Source: Coemansia sp. RSA 487
Lineage: Eukaryota; Kickxellomycota; Kickxellomycetes; Kickxellales; Kickxellaceae
Length of the DNA stretch: 64,000 nt
Assembly: GCA_027577595.1 (NCBI GenBank)
Contig: JANBRJ010000045.1
Span: 1 to 64,000 of the forward strand
Direction of reading: 5' to 3'
Shown here: piece after piece, positions 26,459 to 35,892 of the stretch
How the letters are laid out: every line of letters starts with the position of its first letter
How positions within the stretch are numbered: position 1 is the first letter of the stretch
Position numbers and translations under genes: made by a program
The notes under the pieces: generated by a model
What the model was told of the DNA's origin: nothing
The model's database searches: none
The model's input: only the letters and a program-made list of their open reading frames with translations

Positions 26459-29354
26459 GGCTGGTTGTGTAGCTTGTTTTCCTGTGTTACGTATGGAATG
26501 GATGCAGTGCGGACGAAAAGCAAAAGTGAAAGCAATGCTCCTCTACAGAATGGAGCCGAGGATCGGGTCAGCTTCGACTAGAAGATAGAGCCTGTGGTGA
26601 TAGAATTGGATGCGTATGTGCCAAGACCAAGCTGGAGCAAACTCTACAGCACTACCGAAATATATCGTCTTCCCCTCAAACAATGTGCTATGTGCTGGTA
26701 GAAAATATTGTGGATAGACGCCCCCTGTTTTTCGTTTTCTTTTTTCTTTTTTGCCGCCAAGGGTGAGTTTTGTAGAAATCGCCAAGCCGCTGGTAACTGG
26801 CGAAAAACAGAAACTAATACTGCTGCAAGGATATGGTAGAGCTACCAGGTGCCTCGTCTGTTGATTGGCGCCCCGGTTTAGAGTGGATAGAGACAAGACT
26901 TCAGCAAACACGGTTTGGTATAGAAACAGGTTCGCAAAGAAAGAGTTGGAGACAGCTATTTAGAAAAGAGTAAATGGAGGAAGTGAAGAAGAGAAATAGC
27001 GAGCAGAGGGGCACTGGGCGGAATACCAACAAATATATAGTAACTCTGCGCCTATCTTTGTCAGCACTAGCAACAATGCAGGAATCTCTGCATCAGGCAC
27101 ATATTTTTTGGGGGGAGGGGAAGAGCAAGCGATTTTTCCCAAGACTCTTAAAGTTGAGATGGAGGGAACATGCATTCTCGGCAAAGGGGAAAGCTAACAA
27201 ACCCCTAGAGTCGACCCACCCCCTCTTCTCTTTTCATCACGGCCATTTTCATCCCGCTCACACTCACGGAAGTCGCTCATGCATATGATGCGCAGCTAGT
27301 TCCCGTGCGTTGGCTCTAGCCTGACCCTGCTTTCTGGGCAATTCTGGCCATGTTTCTTTTTCCAGATGCAATTTCCATGAAGCAGCCATATTCCAATTGG
27401 GAGATTTGTTTCCTTTTTCCGTGCTGTGTGTATGTTTGAATCGGCGATACGGCAGATAGCCTGCCAGTGGGCTATCAGCTTTGATGCAAATCTCTTTTTT
27501 TTTTTGCCCATTTCGATACTAGTTTAGGCAACTGGGTTTTAAATCGCCCACACGCTTTTTTCATGTTTACTCCACCTTTTATTCAATGAATTCGAAGAAA
27601 AGCATACGCATTTCAAGGTGCGATAACGTGGGGGTTCTCAATAAAGTGTCTACTGCTCTTTCCCCATCTCTAGCTTTCCACGACAAACCAACCGCAGGCA
27701 CCTCAAAGAAGATGGAACTCGCTGCAAATCGTCATAGGCGGCTTGTTTCGCGTGTGCGCATGTGTATTCTGAATGTAGAGTATAGCATTCCGATGTCCCA
27801 CCAACGTCAACCTTCAAAAGTAAATTGTTCATGCTCTTTTTTAGCACATTGTCGGCATTGTTTTATTTATTTATTTATTTTGGATATGCAAAAATAGGTG
27901 GCCCAGAGAAACGGGTGATCTGCAAGGCGGAGGCCATTCCATATTTCTATTCCATATTTCTGTACTGCCACCCGCTGATGCGAAATGATGTCGCTATGAC
28001 TTTGCGTACTTGGATGCTGACTGAGCTGACCACGCTTTCTTCTCTATATCAAATGAGAAGCCACTATCCCCAATTGAACCGTGCACTGTCTTCGTTTCAT
28101 GCTATCCGTTGTCGTGTTATCAACTGTTTTTCATTCCGTTTAATGGATGGGGTTTCAAACAATACACCCAAACATTAGCTCCCGCTCTTGTATTATCTTT
28201 TTTTTTTTGACAGCAAACGACAATTAGTCAACCGAGCATTGCCCGTGTAAATAGGAAATAAAAAAGACATTTACAAGTGCCATTTACCCAACGCTTTTTG
28301 ATAATACTTATTCTGTCATGGCCTTTGATACGTCATCGTCACTCGCGCCACCATCGTTTTGGTTCTGTTTCATGGCGATAGTGCTGTTTAGGAAGCTGAC
28401 ATCACGTCACTGTAAATATGTGTCTTCGATTGTTTCTTTAAAAGTGTGGATGCTCGACATGGCCTTGTAATTATCTTCGTCATCAACGAAAAAAAGGAAA
28501 TACTACAAAATCGTGTAAATTTCTGCTGTTGTGCCTATATCCAGCCACCCCAAATGTGAAGCAGGGACACCAGTGGCTTATAGCTGCTTTGTGCTATCTT
28601 GCATTTGCTATCATGGCGATAATAACGTATTATTCTTGTATCAGCTAAAAGAAATTGTGGCTCCGATATACGGAACTGGCTGATCCACTATAGCCCAATC
28701 AATTAATCAACTGCAATATTTAGATCTGAAATGCGGGGGTGAGGGGGTAATACAGAGTGAGCGAGTGAAAAAAAAATCAAAATGCGGCTCTGAGCAGTGG
28801 CGTTCAAGCCTAGCATCGCATTCTCAGGGTATTATGCATTCTTGACAGGTAACCCTGGAAAGAGTCAGGGATAGATTTGAGTGAATCCTGCAGATCATGG
28901 AGCTTGGGCCATCTTTATCAGCTTGGAGATTCATATCAGTTTGCATGGTTTTTTTGGTCCAATCGCTCGGCTAGCCGATGTCGTCTTTTTTCAAAACTGC
29001 ACGAGGACATGGACGATTAATAATAATATCCGCTTTTCGTCTCTGCTTTCCTTCGTGTAAAGTGAAAGTATAAAAACTGTCACGCTGGAATGTAAAAAAA
29101 AGCAAAAGCGGACTTGAAACTCACACTGTCCAGAATTCGCTTTTCTGCTCTTCTTTTTATCAAATATTTCTCATTCATCAGTGTTTTGTTTTGCAATATC
29201 TGTAATTCCTTGTATTTACCTTTTTGTTTTGGCTATACTCTACTTCTTTTGTTCGACTCACTGTTATCGGCGCACCTCAACAGCAACGGTTACTTCATCA
29301 TTTCCAATAGTGTGCTTTGAGAAACTACACTGACATAATTCTTATATAACAACA
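26459..29354. other. 2.9-kb spacer between divergent velvet and cystinosin genes
   Basis: No gene recognised on either strand. Open frames are short. A simple ATTT repeat lies at 27862-27880. The region must contain both promoters. Its length is compatible with extended velvet regulation or an undetected spliced gene. Confidence 0.45.
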
Positions 29355-30493
29355 ATGTCTTTAGAGAGCACGTCGAATGCATCGTTTGGCGGTACGCTTT
29401 CCGCAGTACTCGGCTGGGTATGTTGTATATTCTTGCGAGTCTTGACTTCTGGAACAAAGTGACCTTAACGAATGAATGAATGAATGGAATGTACCACTAG
29501 TAACATGACCACCTAGGCGAAATAAAGTACAGCACGGACCTGCGTCGCACCCGTATCTGTGGTATTATTCTCTTGCCAATTCATCAAACTTCAGTGTATG
29601 CATATGCACAGCGGTATACGATTGTTCCTTTTTGTTCGCTATCGTTTCAGAGAACAAAGCCCTTTTCTTTAGAATATCCTTGTCCTAGATACTAATAATT
29701 GGGCTTTTTTTTCCATTGTGGGTTGTAGACGTATTTCATCGCTTGGTCAGTGAGCTTTTATCCTCAGATAATACTGAATCACAGGCGCAAGAGCGTAGAG
29801 GGGTTGTCGATAGACTTTCTCGTGTACAACGTGTACGGCTTTGCATGCTACGCTATATTCAACACAGCGTTCTTCTTCAGCAGATCCATAGCGGACGAAT
29901 ACGAGCGTCGCAATGATGGGCACCCGAATCTAGTCCGCTTCAATGACCTGTTTTTCTCATACCATGCGCTGATTCTATGTCTTGTTACGTTTGCGCAGTC
30001 GTTCTATTACAAAAGAGAACCAACCCAGACTGCATCATCCACGGCACATTTGTACTTTTACTCGACGCTCGTTGGCATTGTCATGGTGTCGCTCTTTTCA
30101 ACCGCATACAACGCTGTCTACTTTCTATCGTTTATCAAGCTCGGGTGCAGCTTGATCAAGTATATCCCGCAGGCATGGCTGAACTACAGGCGCAAATCGA
30201 CGGTCGGCTGGTCGATCCATAACATTATCCTGGATTTCACCGGCGGCACTCTATCTTTTGCACAGCTGATCCTCGATGCGATCAGGTCGGGCAATGTCGC
30301 TGAGGCGCTGGGGAACCCTGTGAAGTTTGGGCTTGGCCTGGTAAGCATTGCGTTTGACGTTCTGTTTATGGTCCAGCACTATGTGTTGTATACAGACAGG
30401 TTCGATCCACAAGACGTCGAAGCACAGCTGCAGTACCAGGGTATGCCGCCCGACTACGGATCGACAGAAAACAGCGATGCAGGATCTGTCTAG
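29355..30493 (+). CDS. Cystinosin-like lysosomal/vacuolar cystine transporter, two exons
   Basis: Exon 1 is 29355-29417 and exon 2 is 29729-30493, giving 275 residues. The 311-base intron is GTATGT...TTGTAG in phase 0. Joining gives GWTYFIAWSVSFYPQIILN, which aligns with the first PQ-loop of animal cystinosin. The second PQ-loop is KYIPQAWLNYRRKSTVGWS, followed by DFTGG and, near the C-terminus, VKFGLG and FDVLFMVQHYVLY. Seven membrane helices are expected. Cystinosin exports cystine from lysosomes with protons; yeast Ers1 is the fungal counterpart. The protein is shorter than human cystinosin because it lacks the glycosylated luminal N-terminal region. It converges on MSH2, with 78 bases between the stops. 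Confidence 0.92.
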
Positions 30494-30571
30494 TTCCAGC
30501 GATTCATGTGCTTCTTATCGTTTAATAAAGAATAGAGAAATATAGTCTGAAGTTCTGCTTTTTCGTCAACG

Positions 30572-33409
30572 TTAAAGTGTTGCTATCACGTTTTGCACCC
30601 AGCGGTTTGCTGATATGTCGGATTCGTACTTTGCACGCAGCTCGTTGACTCTTTTGGCGATGTTTTCGGGCGCCATTTCGCCAAGACCCGGCGTGGCAGT
30701 AAACTCGGCCAAAAACAGCTCAATGGTCCGTGACCCGCTAGCCATCTCGTCCTTTGAAAACTCGCTCTTATCAACATCCATTTCCGACGAGCCGCCTTCA
30801 TCGTCCTGTGCGCTTTTGCCGCCAAAGTCCTCCAGCTCCTCGACTTTTCTTTTGGCCAGGCGCACAACTGAGTCGGGGAAGTTGGCCAGCTCCGCCACAT
30901 GTATGCCAAAGCTCTGGTCGCAAACGCCCTTACCGATCTTGTACAAAAGCGTAAGGTCCCTTTGGCCCGAAGCAGCAGCCCCCTGGCCGCCTATGCGCGC
31001 CATGACGTGGCGGTTGTCGACGTTAGGGAAGATGGCTTCGATTTCCGTGAGCTCGTGAAAATGCGTGGCAAACAGGCACTTGCACTTGATTTCCCTGATG
31101 ATGTGCTCAGAGATGGCCCAGGCCAAGCCGAATCCGTCGTACGTGCTGGTTCCGCGGCCAAGCTCATCGATGATGACAAGGGACCTCGATGTGGCGGTTT
31201 TGAGGATCGACGCGGTCTCGAGCATCTCGGCCATAAACGTCGACACGCCCTTGAGCTGCGCATCGCCCGCGCCGACACGCGCCAAAATGCAGTCGACCAG
31301 GCCGATATGCGCAGACTCGCACGGGACGAAGCATCCGACCTGGGCCATCAGCGTGATGACGCCGATCTGCCTTATATAGGTGGACTTGCCACCCATGTTG
31401 GGGCCCGTGATGATGACAAAGTCCGACTGTCCCCGGGACAGATCGGCGTCGTTGGCGATGAAGCTGACGCCATCCTGGACCTCCAGGCACGGGTGGCGCG
31501 CACCAACAAGGCTGAAGTCGCCCTTGGCGCTCACTGCGGGGCGTGTGTATGGGGTCGGCGCAACCGCCGAGGCCTCGGCAAAGCTAAGGACAACGTCCAG
31601 GTGTGCAACGACTTTGTTCAGCGCCTCGAGCTCCGCGCTATACTGTGCTGCCTGGCTGATGACTTCCTTGACCAGCGCTGCTTGCGCCCTGTTGTACGAG
31701 TCAGCAAACTCGCGGTACGACCGACTGGCGTCGCGCATTGCCGTGGTGGTAAAGTACACGCCGGTCTTTTGCGTCGACAGCTCAAAGTACTTGGCGCCCT
31801 TTCCACGCAGCCGTGTGCTGTCTGTACGCGACACGCGCATGCAGTAGCCGTACGTCGAGTGCTTGTCAAGCTTCAGCTTCTTGTTGGCTTCTAGATCAAG
31901 GGCCGTGCACGTGCGCATGAACTCTTCGTGGACGCGCTGGACCTGGTGGTCCATATGGGCGCGCGTCTCTTGCAGCCCGCTGTCGTAGTCTGCGCGCAGC
32001 ATGAACTCGTGGTTGTCGGCCATTTCCAGATCGATTTTGTCTTCGACCAGCTGCCGCAGCTCTTGTAGCTTGTCCGACAGGGCGCGAAGATCGCCCAGGT
32101 AGTACGTTTCGAGAAGCGACTTCAGGCGGATGTCGGCGCCAGCGGACCCATCGAGCACATCCACCAGAATGGGCAGTGCCACGACCACCTGGTGCACGCG
32201 CACGACGTCCTGCAGAGAGGCGAATTTGCGCTGGAGTCGGCTGGAAAGGCGCTTGAAGTCCGGCATGCTGCGCAGGTGCGCCGACCGCAGCGTCGCGCGA
32301 AGCTCGGTGTCGTTGAAAAACAGCTCGACAAGGTCCAGCCTGTCCTCGATCTCCTGGACAGACAGAAGCGGCTGCTTGAGCCACTGCGCCAGCAGCCGCT
32401 GGCCCTGCGACGTTTTGCAGTGGTTGAGAAGACCAAGCAAGTTCATCGTCTTGCTTGCGCCGTCCTGTGCGGATGGCAGCAGGTTAAGGGCCTGCACAGC
32501 GGATGCATCGAGCTTCATGAACTGGGACAGGCTGTGCGTGCCCATGGTGAAGCACCCAAAGTTGCTCTCGTCGGAAAGAAGGTTGAGGTATCGTATGGTG
32601 GCAGCCAGCGCACCCATGGCGCGCTTCAGGTCGAGTTCCGGGAGACTTGCGACGGGCGCGGTTGCCGCAAGGAGCCGCCCAAGGTCCTGCACAATATCCG
32701 TGTTTGCAAACTGCGCCCGTGCACACTCGGTCACCACGACGCCGCATCTCTGCAGAACGGCAATGAGCTTTGTATGCTCCAGCTGCTTTTGCGCCGACTC
32801 GGGCTCCACCAGGCACTCGCGCACGCCCAGCTGGATCACCAGCGACTCCAGGTGGGAAAATACGTCGTTGTCGACAAACTCGCACACGCCGATGCTCCGC
32901 TGCGCAGGGTCGATGAACGCCACGCCCACCTGCATCTGGTCCACCGAGCACCTGAACACGATACCCATCACCAGCGGCACGGTCACCATCTCGGTGTTTG
33001 CAAACAGCAACTCCTCGACCTGCTGCAGGTTTCCGGGCGACGCGGTGCACGAGACTTTCCAGCTGCTCTGCTTGTTCTCGTTGGGCGCGTAGATCTCCAC
33101 GCGCAGCTGGTGCTTTAGCAACGCGTCGCGCAGAAAGTTTTCCGCCACCATACGCGACATCGTGCAGCTGGGAAGCCCTGTCGACGCGTTCCCGCCTAGG
33201 TACTTTATCACCGTCGTTGTTTTGTACACCACGCTGGCTATGTACTCGGCGTCGCTGCCGTGCACACTGTAGTAGTCTCCGTTCGATCGCTCAAAAACCC
33301 GGATCGTGTTCTCTTGCCTTGGAAGCCCGTTAAAGAATTTGCAGAACCCTTGCTCAGCGGGCTTGTCCAGCGCAAGGTCTGGGCGATCAGCTGTTTCTTT
33401 GCCGCTCAT
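30572..33409 (-). CDS. MSH2: DNA mismatch repair protein MSH2
   Basis: 945 residues, the usual MSH2 length, in one frame. The N-terminal mismatch-binding domain begins GFCKFFNGLP and lacks the Phe-X-Glu of MSH6, as expected for MSH2. Connector, lever and clamp domains follow. The ATPase has Walker A GPNMGGKST (about 669-677) and Walker B IIDELGRGTSTYDG. The helix-turn-helix region contains CDQSFGIHVAELANFP. MSH2 pairs with MSH6 or MSH3 in the nucleus to recognise mismatches and loops. The gene diverges from the MULE-derived gene with 386 bases between the starts. The ATG at 33409 is the expected N-terminus. Confidence 0.97.
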   Translation of the reverse strand: MSGKETADRPDLALDKPAEQGFCKFFNGLPRQENTIRVFERSNGDYYSVHGSDAEYIASVVYKTTTVIKYLGGNASTGLPSCTMSRMVAENFLRDALLKHQLRVEIYAPNENKQSSWKVSCTASPGNLQQVEELLFANTEMVTVPLVMGIVFRCSVDQMQVGVAFIDPAQRSIGVCEFVDNDVFSHLESLVIQLGVRECLVEPESAQKQLEHTKLIAVLQRCGVVVTECARAQFANTDIVQDLGRLLAATAPVASLPELDLKRAMGALAATIRYLNLLSDESNFGCFTMGTHSLSQFMKLDASAVQALNLLPSAQDGASKTMNLLGLLNHCKTSQGQRLLAQWLKQPLLSVQEIEDRLDLVELFFNDTELRATLRSAHLRSMPDFKRLSSRLQRKFASLQDVVRVHQVVVALPILVDVLDGSAGADIRLKSLLETYYLGDLRALSDKLQELRQLVEDKIDLEMADNHEFMLRADYDSGLQETRAHMDHQVQRVHEEFMRTCTALDLEANKKLKLDKHSTYGYCMRVSRTDSTRLRGKGAKYFELSTQKTGVYFTTTAMRDASRSYREFADSYNRAQAALVKEVISQAAQYSAELEALNKVVAHLDVVLSFAEASAVAPTPYTRPAVSAKGDFSLVGARHPCLEVQDGVSFIANDADLSRGQSDFVIITGPNMGGKSTYIRQIGVITLMAQVGCFVPCESAHIGLVDCILARVGAGDAQLKGVSTFMAEMLETASILKTATSRSLVIIDELGRGTSTYDGFGLAWAISEHIIREIKCKCLFATHFHELTEIEAIFPNVDNRHVMARIGGQGAAASGQRDLTLLYKIGKGVCDQSFGIHVAELANFPDSVVRLAKRKVEELEDFGGKSAQDDEGGSSEMDVDKSEFSKDEMASGSRTIELFLAEFTATPGLGEMAPENIAKRVNELRAKYESDISANRWVQNVIATL

Positions 33410-33795
33410 AGCTGTTGTAAATGTCCCTTTTTAAAAAAAAAAAGTGCTCGTGTTTACAGGTAGAATCAGTTTTGGTTTAGAATTCAAAATAAGGAAGGAA
33501 AAGAGGCGAAAGATTTTACTGCGCAAAGCCAGACCTTGAGTTTTTTGTTTGGGTTTTTGCCTGTATATCAAATCAAAGATCTGAAGCATGCAAGCACAAA
33601 AAAGAGAAAAAGTGCATTGTGCAAGTTAGATATCACATGATTTCTGTCTTTAAAAAAAATGGCACCCACATTTTCTTTGATCCCTCCCCCTTTTCTTTAT
33701 ATTTCTTCAGTTTCTGTATTTCGTTGTTTAATTCAACTACTTTAAAGGCCCCTCCCACACTTGGCTCTTCCCCCCCAGCTCTTTTAATCCACTAG
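33410..33795. other. Divergent promoter region, MSH2 and MULE-derived gene
   Basis: 386 bases without coding content. A-tracts lie next to the MSH2 start, and pyrimidine-rich sequence (33680-33790) precedes the rightward ATG. Confidence 0.5.
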
Positions 33796-35724
33796 ATGCC
33801 AAAGTCGCTGTCCAGCGTTAACCTAAAATTCAGAAAATCTAAATGGAAACCCTACGATCCCAATTTCAAACAAAAGCTCCCAAAAAAGAAGCTTGCATTT
33901 TCGCCACAAGGCAAGGCGAACTTCTCGCCACCGCATGCTGGGATAAAGACAAGCGGTGCACTGGGGCCATATAACAAAGGATCACCGAATGTTCGGCTTC
34001 CGAAAGATGCAGGCCAGCAGATGAAAACGGCAGAGCGGTCGCTGTACTGGTGCCAGGAGCCCGGGCAGCAAGTGATGATACAGTTCAAGGGAAGGTCAGT
34101 GCTAGGTATCATCAGTGGGAACCTGGCCGACAGTGAGTTGCTAGAAGAAAGAGATCGTGGCGAATGTGATGTGCTTGTGCTTGGTCTGTGTCCTTTCCAT
34201 GTCATCGCTAAAAAGCTTTCCGATGAAACGACGTATTGTGGCGGAAGCAACGTGCACATGCACGAGAAGAACGCAAATGGCCCAGGAATGGTTGATTCGA
34301 TAGCTAGCCAGATCGATACCCTTGACACGGCACTAGTCACACAGCCTATGCCGATGAGCGCAGTGATCCGCCTTCCCGAGCTTCGCGTCCTGTCTCTATA
34401 CGTGTACGAAGACGCAGGCTACAGGAAAAGCTACCCGGGTGCATATACGAAAATTGAGTCGGATCCTCCTCCGCTTCTTTCGTTGGACCCGGCGCTGCGC
34501 TTCGACTACTTTGTCAACCCAGTGTGCTATCGGATGCTCCAGCAGCGCGCCCACGAGAAGCTCTGGAGGCTTGACGAGTCTTGCCAATACTCGCTTGAAC
34601 AATGGGAGAACGAACTGATGGTTGACAACGTCCCGTTTTTCAAAACAGGGATGCGTGTTCCTTGCCCAAAATCGACTCAGTTCTGCGCACCCGTGAGCGG
34701 CTACAAGATTTCAATGTGTTTTTGGAATGGGTTCCAGAGAGAAATGTGGGAGTACTTTCTTAAACATGAAACTGGGCCCTGCTACCTGGATGCCACGTAC
34801 CAATGCGACAAGGATGGATTCCAGGTGTGGACGCTGTTTTTTGAATACCACAACATCACCGTCCCTGTTTCCTATCTGGTATCCACAGCCATCACTGTTA
34901 ATCTTATCAAAGAATGGCTTGAGGCAATCATGGCGCCGTGTCGGCCACTGCCCAAAAAGACGATCTATGTCAACTCAACCAAGCTGATCGGAGAGCTATC
35001 CCACGTGTTTTCTGACTCCGACTTTGATCGGAATGCCGGTTGGGACGTATGCTATGCCAAGTACTACATTATGGAAGAGTTCAAGTCCCTGGTTTTACGG
35101 GCTGGCAGATGCCCCGAGCAATGGGATGCCCAAACAGTAGATGCAGTCAAGAATATTGATATTGATCTAGATAGCGTCCTAAAGGTAGCCAAGCCAGGCA
35201 CTGCTCTTTCAGATAAAGTAGGCTACCTGCTTGACAAAAGGCACGAGTGGCTGCCAAAGCCAAACCACGATTTAGGTCTGTTCAACCACTCGGGTGTCGC
35301 TGTTTCTCGCTGGCGCTACCTTTTATGGATGACAATGCTAGGTCGTCCAAACAACGGCCGCGTGGACTCTGTTATCTACTATCTGCACAAGGTGCTTACT
35401 GTTGGTATCGAGGCCACCGTCAAGGCATATGATAGCGGCAAACACAGGATCCCGTACGCCTCTATGGATTCCATGGAACAGGGCGATCGTCGGCTGAAGA
35501 AGTCTCTGGCTCATGCACGTGTCCTGCCTCTGGCTGACCAGCTTGTTTGCGTGTCCAATGACCGCGAGCTTTCGTCAAAGGCCATCGTTGATCTAAAGTA
35601 CAAGGTCTGCTTTTGTTCCCAGTTTGCTGAGCACCGGATGTGTGAACATCTTGTCTTTTGCTCGTCAAGCGATGTCCACCAGCCAGAGCTAGTAAAGCTG
35701 CTTGAAGTTATTCCATACGTGTAA
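33796..35724 (+). CDS. MULE-transposase-derived protein with SWIM zinc finger, probably domesticated
   Basis: 642 residues in one intact frame. The basic N-terminus is Lys-rich. A central RNase-H-like region matches the MULE transposase domain: LDATYQCDKDGF, with D332 at the first catalytic Asp, then PVSYL and an amphipathic helix. At the second catalytic position the family has Asp in a TD motif, but here it reads YVNST (N393). The following C..H/W motif reads CYAKYY, so the family His is also missing. A SWIM finger CxC-x8-CxH lies at 605-618 (C605, C607, C616, H618). No terminal inverted repeats were seen around it. An intact frame with replaced catalytic residues points to a host gene derived from a transposase, perhaps DNA-binding. 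The catalytic alignment is by eye. Confidence 0.7.
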   Translation: MPKSLSSVNLKFRKSKWKPYDPNFKQKLPKKKLAFSPQGKANFSPPHAGIKTSGALGPYNKGSPNVRLPKDAGQQMKTAERSLYWCQEPGQQVMIQFKGRSVLGIISGNLADSELLEERDRGECDVLVLGLCPFHVIAKKLSDETTYCGGSNVHMHEKNANGPGMVDSIASQIDTLDTALVTQPMPMSAVIRLPELRVLSLYVYEDAGYRKSYPGAYTKIESDPPPLLSLDPALRFDYFVNPVCYRMLQQRAHEKLWRLDESCQYSLEQWENELMVDNVPFFKTGMRVPCPKSTQFCAPVSGYKISMCFWNGFQREMWEYFLKHETGPCYLDATYQCDKDGFQVWTLFFEYHNITVPVSYLVSTAITVNLIKEWLEAIMAPCRPLPKKTIYVNSTKLIGELSHVFSDSDFDRNAGWDVCYAKYYIMEEFKSLVLRAGRCPEQWDAQTVDAVKNIDIDLDSVLKVAKPGTALSDKVGYLLDKRHEWLPKPNHDLGLFNHSGVAVSRWRYLLWMTMLGRPNNGRVDSVIYYLHKVLTVGIEATVKAYDSGKHRIPYASMDSMEQGDRRLKKSLAHARVLPLADQLVCVSNDRELSSKAIVDLKYKVCFCSQFAEHRMCEHLVFCSSSDVHQPELVKLLEVIPYV

Positions 35725-35734
35725 TTGGGGTTTC

Positions 35735-35760
35735 CAAAAGCAAAAGCAAAAGCAAAAGCA
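35735..35760. repeat. (CAAAAG)4 hexamer repeat
   Basis: Four exact CAAAAG units plus CA, starting 10 bases after the stop of the MULE-derived gene. Confidence 0.8.
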
Positions 35761-35892
35761 CATGCATTTGATGATATTCTGTACTTTTAGCATGTTCATT
35801 TCCATCTATACTTTTCTATCCACGACGGTATGTATTACTAAAGTAATTATAGCTGCTGCTATAAAGCATGGATGATAGCAAGACATTTATTC

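Noticed and set aside
30899-33118. Two plus-strand frames of over 300 codons opposite MSH2
   Set aside because: Both are antisense to conserved MSH2 domains and lack any recognisable family.
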